Notes: generated from the letters alone by a model not told the origin. DNA of 64,000 bases from Amoebidium appalachense (GCA_963693365.1 CAVNZM010000007.1:3906001-3970000), one strand, 5' to 3'; shown: positions 19,133 to 31,426, counted from the first letter of the stretch. Program-made: numbers and translations.

Positions 19133-19773
19133 GGAAGGTGAACGTAACACTACTCACACCAATGGAAAAGGAGCTTCTAAAGGATGACGCAGACTATTAT
19201 CAGCTGGGGGAACTGGCAGAGCTCCTAAAGCCAAAGCACATCAAGGGAGACCTCGCCTTCGTGGCGTCAACCGACATCAACCCTAACAACTACATAACGT
19301 TTTCCGAGAATAGGCGCAAAGCAACAAAATCAAGCGGACGTGATAGTTGGAATTCTACTGTTGTGGGCCCGGAGTTTGTGTGGCCTGAAACCGATTTTGC
19401 CGAGGTTCGTGCCAGGCACACGTTTCGAAGTTCATCAGGTTCATGTACGGATGCCATGGTAGGTCTTGCACCGTCCCAGGCCATTATCGCTGCAGCAAGG
19501 GCAGGATCAGCCCCGTATGGCATCACCGGGTGGTATCTGTATACAAATAATGGTGCTTTGTTCAGTCAGAGTGGAGAAAACAGCAAGGCATACGCAAACA
19601 AGCCTGTGGCTAACGAGGCTGTAGTTGGTGTCCGTCTGCACAGTGATGGGCGGGTTTCGTTTGCTGTGGACGGTACGGACTATGGCACAGCGTTCACTGT
19701 GCCTACTAACCAGAAGTATAGGTTTGCTATCATGACATACAGAGAGAATACTTGCTTTGAGCTTCTAGAGTGA
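18997..19773 (+). CDS. Chimeric frame: gag N-terminus fused to the BTB/SPRY 3' half
   Basis: The gag ATG in the 3' LTR opens a 258-codon frame. The first 45 codons are LTR-encoded Gag; codon 46 (AGG) spans the LTR end and the target duplication; the remainder is the BTB gene from KVNVTLLTP to its natural stop. TATATAAA at 18877 and the same leader as the genuine gag mRNA precede it. Translation would give a coiled-coil plus partial BTB plus SPRY-like protein. Whether it is expressed is unknown. Confidence 0.6.
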   Translation: MSDNLQLQQLVQLLEQRLASQDAIISDLQKEQRALELASMNTMSNRKVNVTLLTPMEKELLKDDADYYQLGELAELLKPKHIKGDLAFVASTDINPNNYITFSENRRKATKSSGRDSWNSTVVGPEFVWPETDFAEVRARHTFRSSSGSCTDAMVGLAPSQAIIAAARAGSAPYGITGWYLYTNNGALFSQSGENSKAYANKPVANEAVVGVRLHSDGRVSFAVDGTDYGTAFTVPTNQKYRFAIMTYRENTCFELLE

Positions 19774-20624
19774 AATTGTTGTTAAACAACTACTATTGAC
19801 AGAGCATCATCGCCCCCCCCCCCCCCCCCCCCCTTCCCCCCTATATCTTCTATGTTGTGTGTGTTCCATAATTTTCGTGCCATCACTTTGTTCTGTATTG
19901 CATCATAAATCCCCTCCCCCCTCCTTCTTCCTGTTTTGGTTTGTGTATATATATATGAATACTGCCTCAGCTACGTTATGTATGTTATGATAGTTCTATG
20001 TAATCAGGTTCATTTCATGATCATTCAAATTCAGTGTTTCTTGGGGGGAAAGGGGTATGGGGAGGGGGTGGTTGTGGGGGGAGAGAGGCAACAAATCGTT
20101 TTGAATTTCTTATTACTTCACTAGCTTCAGCTGAAGTTGCTGCAACCACACATTCGATTGCGAAGCTGACTACTGTATACCATGTCATTGATACTAGTTT
20201 TGAACTGAACTCAATTGAGGAAGGCATAACATTAAATTTTGTGACTTGACCAATGATACCAGTTCTCGAAGAGTGCAACTATACAGTAAATAATCACGGG
20301 GGTAGAGTCTTGTCATATGCGTCACTGGCCCTTGTACAAGGTCGAAACCCCGTACGTTGCTTGCCATCTTGGCACAACGTCTGTGAACCGCTGAGGTGCC
20401 TGTGTGCATGCATGTATGTGTGTGTGCTGCAGAGTGTGCGCAAGTAAATGTGTGCGTGCGTGCATTTGTTTGTGCGTGCATGTCTGGGTGGGTGTGTGGT
20501 GCATTGTGTGCGGCACACGATGCATGCATACGGTGTGTGTATATGTGCACGTGGGTACTCGTGTGAGTGTGTGCCTGTGCATATACGTGTGCCTAGTGAC
20601 ACTGTCTGTGTCTGTGTGTGCCAC

Positions 20625-20680
<56 letters not shown>

Positions 20681-20760
20681 TTTGTACGTGTGTACATGTG
20701 TGTGTGTACTTTTGTACGTGTGTACATGTGTGTGTGTGCGTGTGTGAGTGTATGTGTGTG

Positions 20761-20801
<41 letters not shown>

Positions 20802-21094
20802 ATGTGTGTGTGTGTGTGCGTTTGTGTGTGTGCGTGTTATGTGTGCCTGATCATGTGTGTGTGTGTGTGGTGTGTGTACATGTGTGCGCGCGTGTGTGTG
20901 TGCGTGTGCGTGGGTGTGTGTACTTGTTGTGTGTGCGCGCGCGTGCATTGTCATGCATGCGCTACGCGCACATCGTGTGCTTATGCTGGTGTTGGATGGC
21001 TGTGAATGTGAGTGGGTGGGTGCCTGGGTGCGTGTGTGAGCGTGCGCGCACACATTTTTGTCTGTCTAGGTCGGTGTGGTTTGTTCTTTCTGTG

Positions 21095-21132
<38 letters not shown>

Positions 21133-21186
21133 TCCCCCTCTCCCTCTCTCTCTCTATCTCTCTCTCCCCCCCCCCCCCCCCCCCCC

Positions 21187-21227
<41 letters not shown>

Positions 21228-21276
21228 CTCTCCCTCACTCCCCCTCCCTCCCTCCCTCCCTCCCTCCCTCTCTATG

Positions 21277-21332
<56 letters not shown>

Positions 21333-21857
21333 CCTCTCTCTCTCTCTCTCTGTTGTATAAAAAGAACGTGTGTCCGTGACAAGACTATGTAATTTGGTAT
21401 GAACGGGGTTGACTAGACCACGCTTTGCTAAGTGACGTGCTAGCCCTACTTACACCTAGTAAGACGAGCACACAGAGTGAGCTCTGAAGCCCCCGACAAG
21501 CCATTTTATCAGAGCTCACAGAGCGGCTAAGGTATATACTTTTGGCTACGTTTAAATTTCGAATACGCAACTTGCATACTTTCCCATGATAAAGACTACG
21601 ATAAACGTGCTCATGGGTCCTCTACTAATTACGGCCCATGCGACTATCTTATCCCTTTTCCCATGGAACAACCATGCAAGCTGCACGTGCACAATGTCTA
21701 ATTCCATACTCATGTGCACTAGACTGGGGGGGGGAGATGCATACTGGCCTATCGAAGATCAAACACAGTGGTATGTATACATGTACACACGTACGCTTAT
21801 CTCAACCGATGTACATACATTCTAGATATCCGGTATACGGCATAGCACACACACACA

Positions 21858-21888
<31 letters not shown>

Positions 21889-22006
21889 CCTCTCAGAGGC
21901 TCTCTCTCTCTCTCTCTCTTTCTCTCCCTCTCTCTCTCTCTCTCTCTCAGCTCTCCCTCCCTCCCTCCCTCCCTCCCTCCCTCCCTCCCTCCCTCCCTCC
22001 CTCCCT

Positions 22007-22038
<32 letters not shown>

Positions 22039-22060
22039 AGAATCCAGTAAAAAGATATCT
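19774..22060. other. Intergenic, microsatellite-rich
   Basis: No gene supported. Contents: C-tract 19813-19833; GT-rich block 20404-20960; C-tracts alternating with CT repeats 21099-21352; CT and CCCT repeats 21857-22038. A TATATATATATG run occurs near 19947. The 3' end of the BTB transcript should lie just after 19773. Confidence 0.6.
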
Positions 22061-22427
22061 ACGTGACCGTCGACGGCGAGCTGACCGTTAACCGTTGGGT
22101 TGGGCGATGGTTAAACAGTTAACGTTGGGTTGCAATAGGCGACTGCACTAGTAATGTTCAAAGAATGGTGGCCAGTTAGTCGTGACTGCACCTTGTACTG
22201 TGTACCAATCGAGAAGAGCTCAAAGCTCTGCTTGATGGAGGCTTCACTGCAAAGGTGAGGTTACTGCAACCACAGTAACCCATCCTCCCCTCCTTATACA
22301 GACGTACGTATACAGACACACACATACACATGCACAGAAAGAGTGAGAGGAGTGGAGGGAGGGAGGGAGGGAGGGAGGGAGGTATGGGGGGGGGGGGGGG
22401 GGGGGAGGGAGGGAGGGAGGGAGGTAT

Positions 22428-22475
<48 letters not shown>

Positions 22476-22734
22476 AGCATGCGTGCTTTGTGGTAGCTGT
22501 TGAACCTGCAGTCACCGGGACAACAAGCACAACAGTTGCACTTTGCTCTGTACCTTTGTCCATGAGAAAAAGAGAGCATGTACCTTTTTATTCGATCACA
22601 ACCTTCACGTCCTGACGAACCTACAAGCATTGTGTGTGGTGTGGTCGTGTACACATGTAGCATGAATAATCTTAAACGCCGCCCTCATTTTGACCACGCA
22701 CACACGTGTGTGTGTGGGTGTGTGGGTGTGTGTA

Positions 22735-22765
<31 letters not shown>

Positions 22766-22888
22766 CTGTGTGGCGGTGTGTCTGTGTGCGTGCGCGCATG
22801 CTTGTGTGTGTGTGGTGCACGCGAAGGTCACTACTAATTATGTGTGAGGGGGAAAAGGGGGGGGGGGGGAGGGGGGGGGGGGGGGGGG

Positions 22889-22922
<34 letters not shown>

Positions 22923-23059
22923 GTCGATAACGAGAAGTCCAAGACTGAGGGCTGGGCACGGGGGGAAATAAACAATAAGGAGGTCCAGATGGAAACAAGA
23001 TAGGAATAAAGGAGGAACAGCACAAAGAATGGGACGACGACCTTTTGTGCATGTAAGTG

Positions 23060-23094
<35 letters not shown>

Positions 23095-23116
23095 TGGTAG
23101 TGGTGGTGGTGGTGGT

Positions 23117-23158
<42 letters not shown>

Positions 23159-23524
23159 TTAAAAAGGGTTAGAATGCCTTGTTTTTTTTTCATGACGGAC
23201 AACATTGTAAATCAGTCATTGCAAAACAAAGGGCACACACCACTTTGCCCGCTATCCACCCACCCTACGCATGTGTGTGCAACGACAAGCAGACAGGACT
23301 AGGAAGCATCGACATGTTAAAGAGACAGACGGGGGAAGTAAGAAACACCTGTGCATACGGCAAGCAGTCGCACGTGTGTGGGCTATGACAGCCATGCACA
23401 CAAAAATTTTGCACTATCTGTTGCCGTTGCACACACGAGCCTGCCCACTCCCTTAGATGCCTCACACAGAATACTTGGACAGAAAAGGAAATGGGGGCAA
23501 GAGACGAAAAGGCACAAGTGTTCA
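22061..23524. repeat. Tandem segmental duplication, copy A (1464 bp)
   Basis: From ACGTGACCGTCGACGGCGAG to GGCACAAGTGTTCA. It matches 23596-25366 in unique and microsatellite parts, differing mainly in repeat length and by lacking about 155 bp found in copy B near 23731-23887. Confidence 0.9.
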
Positions 23525-23595
23525 TTTTTCCCATTTTATGGCTTTTTTCGACGTCTGCCATATGCGTGTAAGCATATGTTTTTTTGGTTGGTTTT

Positions 23596-24236
23596 ACGTG
23601 ACCGTCGACGGCGAGCTGACCGTTGACCGTTGGGTTGGGCGATGGTTAAACAGTTAACGTTGGGTTGCAATAGGCAACTGCACTAGTCATGTTCAAAGAA
23701 TGGTGGCCAGTTAGTCGTGACTGCACCTTGTATTTCTTGGCTCACGGGCCTACTGCTGGCTGGTCTCTCTTTCACGGTACGAATAGCCGTTCCTCTTATT
23801 ACGAAGTCCCTGGTCTTATCAAATTGTTGACGCTGCTGCAAGAGTTAAACTTGTAACCGGCATGGCGCCACCAAAAGCATTGGAACTGTGTACCAATCGA
23901 GAAGAGCTCAAAGCTCTGCTTGACGGAGGCTTCACTGACAAAGGTGAGGTTACTGCAACCACAGTAACCCATCCTCCCCTCCGTATACAGACGTACGTAT
24001 ACAGACACACACACACACATGCACAGAAAGAGTGAGAGGAGTGGCGGGAGGGAGGGAGGTATGGGGGGAGGGAGGGTGGGTGGGAGGGTGGGTGGGAGGG
24101 TGGGAGGGTGGGAGGGAGGAAGCCAAAGCGGAAGCGGAGGGAGGGAGGGAGGGGGGGGGGGGGGGGGGGGGAGGGGTGGAGGTGGCCAAGGAGTGGGGGT
24201 GGGGGGGGGGGGGGGGCGAGTGGAGAGAGCGAGAGA

Positions 24237-24270
<34 letters not shown>

Positions 24271-24621
24271 AGCATGCGTGCTTTGTGGTAGCTGTTGAAC
24301 CTGCAGTCACCGGGACAACAAGCACAACAGTTGCACTTTGCTCTGTACCTCTGTCCATAAGAAAAAGAGAGCATGTACCTTTTTATTCGATCACAACCTT
24401 CACGTCCTGACGAACCTACAAGCATTGTGTGTGGTGTGGTCGTGTGCACATGTAGCATGAATAATCTTACACGCCGCCCTCATTTTGAGCACGCACACAC
24501 GTGTGTGTGTGGGTGTGTGGGTGTGTGGGTGTGTGTACACGTGTGTGTGTGTGTGTGTGCGTGCGCGCATGCTTGTGTGTGTGTGGTGCACGCGAAGGTC
24601 ACTAATTATGTGTGAGGGGGG

Positions 24622-24652
<31 letters not shown>

Positions 24653-24666
24653 GAGGGGGGGGGGGG

Positions 24667-24757
<91 letters not shown>

Positions 24758-24878
24758 CCAAGACTGAGGGCTGGGCATGGGGGGAAATAAACAATAAGGA
24801 GGTCCAGATGGAAGCAAGATAGGAATAAAGGAGGAACAGCACAAAGAATGGGGCGACGACCTTTTGTGCATGTAAGTG

Positions 24879-24919
<41 letters not shown>

Positions 24920-25366
24920 GTAGTGGTGGTGGTGGTGGTGGTGGTGGTGTGTGGGGGGGGGGGGGGGGGGGGGGGGGATTAAGAAGGGTTAGAATGACTT
25001 GTTTTTTTTTTCATGACGGACAACATAAATCAGGCATTGCAAAACAAAGAGCACACACCACTTTGCCCGCTATCCACCCACCATACGCATGTGTGTGCAA
25101 CGACAAGCAGACAGGACTAGGAAGCATTGACATGTTAAAGAGACAGACGGGGGAAGTAAGAAACACCTGTGCATACGGCAAGCACTCGCACGTGTGTGGG
25201 CTATGACAGCCATGCACACAAAAAATTTGCAAAAAGACAAATGCAAGAGCCAACACTATCTGTTGCCGTTGCACACACGAGCCTGCCCACTCCCTTAGAT
25301 GCCTCACACAAAATACTTGGACAGAAAAGGAAATGGGGGCAAGAGACGAAAAGGCACAAGTGTTCA
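23596..25366. repeat. Tandem segmental duplication, copy B (1771 bp)
   Basis: Second copy, starting 1535 bp after copy A. It holds a longer GA repeat (24670-24754) and the extra segment that carries the possible start codon at 23862. Confidence 0.9.
23862..24410 (+). CDS. Possible two-exon small gene in copy B
   Basis: Not recognised. ATG 23862 opens MAPPKALELCTNREELKALL and reaches a good donor, AAAG|GTGAGG, at 23943. A phase-compatible acceptor (GTGGTAG) at 24291 leads to a short second exon (24292-24410) ending in TGA, giving 66 aa. Copy A lacks the ATG and has a 1-nt deletion before the donor, so it would be dead. Against this call: the intron is G-tract in the sense direction, unlike most introns in the solid genes, and the second exon shows no conserved domain. 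It may be part of a larger gene or spurious. Confidence 0.25.
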
Positions 25367-25439
25367 GACATTTCGAGAGCTAAAAGTTAGAACAGGACGT
25401 AGCCCAGTCAGACAGAATAAGAAAGCAGAAAAAGGTGGC

Positions 25440-26178
25440 AGGAGGGAGAGAGTGGGGAGAAGGGGGGGGGGGGAGGGGGGGGGGGGGGGATGGAGGGGGA
25501 AGAGAGAGAGAGAGGAGAGAGTGAGAGTGAGAGAGAGAGGGGGGGGGGGGGGGAAGAGGGAGGGAGGGGGAGAGAGAGAGGGAGAGGGAGCCGGAGGGAG
25601 GGAGGGAGCGAGGGAGGGAGGGAGCGAGACGTGGGGTTGGTTGGGTGGAGCGGGGGGAGGGGAGGGGGGGGGAGGGGGACGGGCGGAGGGAGGGGGCGAG
25701 AAACAGAGACAGGGGAGGGGAGGAAGGGGGGGAAGGAAAGAGAGGGAGGAATGGACGGACGGACAGCAAGTGGGGGAACCTCAATATTCACAGAAGGGAG
25801 AGAGTGGGGGGGGATGGGGAGGGGGAGAGGGGGAGAGAGAGGGGGGGGACAGGGGGGGGGGGGGAGAGGAAAGAAGGAGGGAGTGCGAGAGGGACTCGGA
25901 GAGGGGGACAGGAGAGAAAGAGGGAGGGAGGGACAGAGAGCCGTGGGTGAAGGGGGGAGGGAGGGGAGGGAGGGAGGGAACGAGGGAGAGAGAGGGAGGG
26001 AGGGTGGAGAGGGCGCGGTAGCGGGAGGGAGGGAGAGGGGGAGGGGGGAAGGGGGGGGGAGGGAGGAAGGGAGGGGTGGAAAGGGAGAGGGAGACAGAGA
26101 GGGATGGAGCAGGAGGGGGAGGGGAGGGGCAGAAGGAGGGGGGAGGGGGAGAGGAAGGAGGAGGGGGTTAGGGGGGGG
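25440..26178. repeat. 0.74-kb purine-only block (G/A-rich)
   Basis: GGGA/GGGAGG/GA sequence with almost no pyrimidines on the plus strand. Open frames across it encode only Gly/Arg/Glu repeats and are not genes. Confidence 0.9.
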
Positions 26179-26324
26179 GCAGCTGTACAAAAACGACACT
26201 CACCATTATTACTGTGGCTTAGTCGAGCCTGCACGTATACCATGCAAGTCTGGTGGGCCAACTCTGGCCCCAGGCGTGAAACTAAAAACGGGCGTGAACT
26301 GTGTATCATGACTACTGAGAGTTT

Positions 26325-26877
26325 GAGATGCCATTGTCTCCATATTTACTTAAGCTTCAAGTAGGCTACACATTCACTTTTGAAAAGGTTGTTATTGCAA
26401 AAATGCCGAAATCTGCAAAATTGAAAAATAGAGAAAATAGAAAAAAAGAGAGCAACGTTGCAATGACATAATGCGATTATTTGTCTGAATATCTCGTTTT
26501 ATCCAGAAATTATGAAAATACGACTGGGGAGAAATGCAAAATTGAGAAAAAGGAAAAGCGGAAACAGCCAGATTGATTTGCTCATTTCGGAATGGGATAT
26601 GAGATGCCATTGTCTCCATATTTACTTAAGCTTCAAGTAGGAGCGCTACACATTCACTCGCAAAGGTTGTTATTGCAAAAATGCCGAAATCTGCAAAATT
26701 GAAAAATAGAGAAAATAGAAAAATAGAGAGCAACGTTGCAATGACATAATGCGATTATTTGTCTAAATATCTCGTTTTATCCAGAAATTGTGAAAATACG
26801 ACTGGGGAGAAATGCAAAATTGAGAAAAAGGAAAAGCGGAAATAGCCAGATTGATTTGCTCATTTCGGAATGGGATA
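26325..26877. repeat. 276-bp tandem duplication
   Basis: Unit 1 (26325-26600) and unit 2 (26601-26877) both begin GAGATGCCATTGTCTCCATA and end TTCGGAATGGGATA. Differences are small: an 'AGCG' insert, an 'AAAA' loss and scattered changes. No coding sense. Confidence 0.9.
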
Positions 26878-27499
26878 CTCTCAGTCTCCGATCCCGACAG
26901 ATATGTGGTTTCAATGTGCGGATTTCTGATTGGCTAGTTTCAAAGAGGCCGCCCAAGGATAGACCTCTCATTTATAAAAAAGGCCGCGTTCACACTGGGC
27001 GGATATGATAGGCCAGGGATATTTGCAAGATTCCCGGGATAGGCCGAAATCGATATCCCAGTGTACACGCGCAAATATGCCAGGTCGGATGTCAGCGCTG
27101 CGAGGCTGAGCCGCGCCGCGGCCGGCGGCGGCGCTAAGAGCAAAACGCTCAAAAAAACTTCTTTGCGTCCTCTCTACAACAATTTTGATTTTTTGACTTA
27201 TGCAAAATAGATTTTTTTACAGCGGTTTACAAAATAATTTAACTGTTTTTTCTGAACTTTTTATGTATATTTGTATAAAGTAAGACTTACAAAGTGCCGA
27301 CGCGGCACATATCACACTTGCATATAAAATAGACCTACCCCCAATCCCCCGGCTATCCCAACTGGCATATTTAATTAACCAAAAAAAGGAATTCGCCATA
27401 TCATATCCTGGTTAACTTCCCGTCCGCAGAAACCGTCGCGTTTTCGTCTTCAAAGTCATCGTCCCAACATAATCACAGCCAGGTGTGTATGCACATGTG

Positions 27500-27553
<54 letters not shown>

Positions 27554-27623
27554 CACCACAATTATGATGATCAGCACCATCCACCTCTACTTAGGCTCCT
27601 AGAGGGGCAGCTAGAACCCATCC
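26878..27623. other. Non-coding region with a GTTCACACTGG/GGATATGAT motif
   Basis: GCGTTCACACTGGGCGGATATGAT begins at 26986, and the inverse ATCATATCCTGG is at about 27401-27411, so a 0.4-kb inverted-repeat element is possible. The same motif recurs at 31518 and 31616. A TA dinucleotide repeat lies at 27502-27550. No gene seen. Confidence 0.4.
27502..27550. repeat. (TA)n microsatellite
   Basis: About 24 TA units upstream of the ORF1-like gene. Confidence 0.95.
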
Positions 27624-28732
27624 ATGGCTTCTCAGGACGTATCCATGTTCCCGGACCCTCCTGGGACACCGCCTGGGAGCCGCAAACGTGATACACGGGA
27701 AGGAGAATCCCCAGATAAGCGGTTAACGAAACAGAGCCGGGCGGAACAGGTTCCCTTTCCAGAGGTTAAAGCGCCACCGGCCGCGCCGCCAGCCAGTAGT
27801 TTTATTACGAAAGAACAACTGCAGTTGATACCCGAGAAGGCTAGGAAATCTGTGCTCAAACTTATGGCGCATCATGAGCATCTCCGCACCCAACTTGTCA
27901 CCGACTTAACAACCCAAGTAGCCGAATATAAAGCCAAACAGGACCAAACGGACCTCGTCGTTCAGCAAATGGAGGCGCGCTTACAGCAGCTGGAAGCTGA
28001 CCGGGCACCCCCCAGTGGCCCTGCCCATGCGGGCCCGGCCTCTGCAGCAAAGGCAGCCCCCGATGGGTTACCCGCTCCCCCGGCCGGGGGTCTCCCAACA
28101 TACCCACGAGGAACCCTAAGGTGTACCGCACTACCGTGGATGACAAGACCGTGTACGTGTCCGAGTGTGTCACCGAGAAAGTCAAAACGTATACAGAGTC
28201 GGTGGCCCAGACCCACGGGGCTACTCACGGGGCTACCCAGGCTATGGCAGCCCTTGCCGCAGCATCGGCCCTGCACCGACACCCAACCCACCGCCCTCGG
28301 GTGGCATCTGACCCTGCACCTAAGGGTACCGACGAGTCCGAGCTGACCACTGCAGCCTTCACCATGGTGCCGGCCAACATCAGCACCATGCGTGACCGTC
28401 TCTACACCCTCGGTGTCCTCAACCGAATGATTCCCGACATGCTCTTCATTGGCCGTCGCTACACAGTGTTCTTCGTGCGTGCAGGCTACCGTGATACCCT
28501 CGCAAGCTTCATCCAACGTGCTACCGACGCCACCTTTCTCGCAGACTTCGACCCTACGGCTCCCTACAACACCACACTTAACCGTGCTGACGCAGAGGCT
28601 GCTGCCCGGGCCTCTTGGCAACGCCGGGACCCGGTGCTTGCGCGGGTGGCCAACGCCCACGCCTGGGCTGCCAAGGCAGCCACACTTTACCCGGCACACG
28701 GCAGCCGGGTCAAAACAGCAGCTGAGGTGCGT

Positions 28733-29337
28733 TGTCATGTGCTGAGCTGATTCGTATTAGTTTACTTCTATATTTTGTGTTTTGGTGAGTTAATTTCGGG
28801 GGTTTTCTTGCATAGTGATGCCGGGGTCTAAATGGGGTATGAGGAGATTAATCAGTGGTATGGGGAGAATCTGATGCAGCGGCGGCTGATTGTTTGGTGC
28901 GCGCGTGCATGCCCCATGCCTCTGCGTACTCTCCATGTTAAATGTTGTATTGCTTCTTGCTGTGTGCGTGGCGAGACCCATGTTGCCTGCTCGCGTGTGT
29001 GTATGCTTATATGTATTGTGAGTAAACGTGTGTACGTGTTGTAGTGCTGTAGGGGTGTCTGAGGTCGCGGTAGCCAATGGTGTGGAGTGCGTGTAGTCTG
29101 TGGGGGAGGGAGTGTTGTGATTGGCTGAATGTCACTGTGGTATTTGTCTGGCCAGTGGGCCGCGTGTCTGTGAAGTGTCTCGCGGGGTCGCGGGCTTTTG
29201 GAAGTTCTTCTCAGAACACAAAAAACTCGCTTCCCACCCAACTCAAAGAAAAGTTTATACGTATACACGGTTTCGAGCCCCTTTAAGCGTGCAGATAGTT
29301 AGAGTAGTTCATATACACACTGTATGTTGCCACGACA
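28733..29337 (+). repeat. 5' LTR of the LARD-like element
   Basis: 605 bp, TGTCATGTGCTGAGC...GCCACGACA. Pairs with 30822-31426. Confidence 0.9.
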
Positions 29338-29450
29338 AGCTACACCCCCTTTCTCTGCAGTTTTTTGCAGGGAGGGGGCACACGCACTGTTAGTCCTTCT
29401 GGGCTGTTGCTTTCACCCCTAGTTTTTTTTTTCTTTCACGCCTAGCGGTT

Positions 29451-29612
29451 ATGAGTGGCTTTGACTTAGGACTTTTTCGACAGTTAGAGGTAGAAGAAAC
29501 ATACGCACACACAGGCCTACAGCTAGCAACAGTTGGCATAGGCAACTTGAGCAGTAGGACTAGTATCACAGGGGACTTAGTCCTCGCTAAGGACCTTGAC
29601 CTCCCTAGGTGA
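29451..29612 (+). CDS. Short frame inside the LARD-like element (gag relic?)
   Basis: 53 codons starting MSGFDLGLFRQLEVEETY. Downstream, in another frame at about 29791, GTCDNCKERGQR resembles the first half of a zinc knuckle. Together these suggest a decayed gag whose pol has been lost. No firm homology. Confidence 0.25.
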   Translation: MSGFDLGLFRQLEVEETYAHTGLQLATVGIGNLSSRTSITGDLVLAKDLDLPR

Positions 29613-30821
29613 CTTAGCAAGCTCAGGGCCGTTTGCCCAGCAGAGGCCTCAGAGGGGACCGGCGGCAGTCACCCTCCCCACGGCGCTACCAGCCCTACCA
29701 GCCACGGCCACAACGGGATAACAGATGGGCCAGGCTGGCGTCTTTGGGGCGGGACAGCAAGAGCCGGCGCCAGGCTCTTTCCCAGGCACCTGTGACAACT
29801 GCAAGGAGCGGGGGCAACGCGTGGTGTAAACAGCCCCGTCGTGGGGGGCAGGGACGTCGGTGACCGTGTTGCTGGTATGAAGGTTTTATTAGGGGGTAGG
29901 CCATCTCTTGGGTTGTTGTTGTTGTAATACTATGGGAGTAACTGTTGTGTGGTGTTATTTTTCGGCGAGTTTTCTACTGGTGCCTGGCGTTTTCGACGTG
30001 TGTATGAGTCCTGTGTTGGCGACGTGTGTGGTTAGGGTCAGTGGAATAGAAAGTCCTGCTGCTGTCTGGGAGCTCGGCCCTCTGACGAGGGGGCTGGGGG
30101 GGGGTCGAAGTGTAGTCATGGCAGTGGCAGGCCCCCACTGTTGTGAACCCCCGTCGTCAAAGGGCCTGGTGCTGAGGCCCCTTGGAGTGGCTGCCCTGGG
30201 CCTGGTGTTGAGGCCCTTTGGAGTGGCTGCCCGTAGTGTTGTTGAGTAGTGTTGTGGTGCCCAGTGCAGCAGTAGGCCTTAGACACACCGCTGGGTAGGG
30301 CACGGTTGGGGCGGAGGCATTCCCAAACCACCGGGACCTACGTAGTAGGAGTCTTTGTCGGGTAGAGGAATGGCCAGCAAGAGAGTCTGGAGGTGTACGT
30401 CACATGAGTCTGGAGGTGTTCGTCACGGCGTGTTTGGTTGTGTTAGGAATTCTTTGGGGATGGGGCATGCTGAGTGTGGTTGTATGGATGGTGTCTGTTA
30501 TCATGTCTGTTGCTATGTTCCACTCGATATAACATTGTGCCAGGGGCATGGGGTTTTGGGTGCAGATTGTGGACGGGGGCAGAGGTGCATCTACAGGGCA
30601 ACGTCAGTGGCGGTTCATAATTATCCTTGTTTTGGGGTTGGGTTGGGTATTAACCATGGTGGGGTGGTGTGTGGATGTATGTATATGTTTTATGTTATAT
30701 GTTAAATGTTGCTTCCTGCATGGGTAGCGGTAGTTGTAGTCGCTCAGCACATAACTTTATTTTGTTTTTAGGTAGTTTTTACTGAGGTGGAACTCAGTTA
30801 TTTTCTGTGCGAGGGGGGAGT

Positions 30822-31426
30822 TGTCATGTGCTGAGCTGATTCGTATTAGTTTACTTCTATATTTTGTGTTTTGGTGAGTTAATTTCGGGGGTTTTCTTGC
30901 ATAGTGATGCCGGGGTCTAAATGGGGTATGAGGAGATTAATCAGTGGTATGGGGAGAATCTGATGCAGCGGCGGCTGATTGTTTGGTGCGCGCGTGCATG
31001 CCCCATGCCTCTGCGTACTCTCCATGTTAAATGTTGTATTGCTTCTTGCTGTGTGCGTGGCGAGACCCATGTTGCCTGCTCGCGTGTGTGTATGCTTATA
31101 TGTATTGTGAGTAAACGTGTGTACGTGTTGTAGTGCTGTAGGGGTGTCTGAGGTCGCGGTAGCCAATGGTGTGGAGTGCGTGTAGTCTGTGGGGGAGGGA
31201 GTGTTGTGATTGGCTGAATGTCACTGTGGTATTTGTCTGGCCAGTGGGCCGCGTGTCTGTGAAGTGTCTCGCGGGGTCGCGGGCTTTTGGAAGTTCTTCT
31301 CAGAACACAAAAAACTCGCTTCCCACCCAACTCAAAGAAAAGTTTATACGTATACACGGTTTCGAGCCCCTTTAAGCGTGCAGATAGTTAGAGTAGTTCA
31401 TATACACACTGTTTGTTGCCACGACA
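30822..31426 (+). repeat. 3' LTR of the LARD-like element
   Basis: 605 bp, same ends as the 5' copy, followed by target duplication TGCGT. Confidence 0.9.

Larger units (their letters stand above)
12937..19773 (+). pseudogene. BTB/KCTD-type gene with SPRY-like C-terminus, split by a copia insertion
   Basis: The host coding sequence is 12937-13254 (106 codons) plus 19138-19773 (211 codons and stop). The two parts are in frame once the retrotransposon and one target-site copy are ignored, giving 317 aa with no introns. The first part has a helical charged N-terminus, then a BTB/T1 fold: IILNVGGIHFALTL, FSAMFSGRW, FFIDRNPSVFNYVADHL. The second part starts inside the BTB domain (KELLKDDADYYQLGELAEL) and ends with a SPRY-like region (GWYLYTNNGALF, DGRVSFAVDGTDYGTAF). 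Proteins of this kind are often oligomeric adaptors for Cullin-3 ligases; that role is inference. In this haplotype the 5' part reads 14 codons into the LTR and stops at 13296, so the normal product is lost. Another allele may be intact. Confidence 0.8.
28733..31426 (+). mobile_element. Non-autonomous LTR retrotransposon (LARD-like)
   Basis: Two 605-bp direct repeats (28733-29337, 30822-31426), each TGTC...GACA, flanked by the 5-bp duplication TGCGT (28728-28732, 31427-31431). The 1484-bp interior has no pol. A purine tract, GAGGGGGGAG, ends 1 bp before the 3' repeat. The repeats differ at one base seen on reading (A at 29324, T at 31413). It must be mobilised in trans. Confidence 0.88.
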
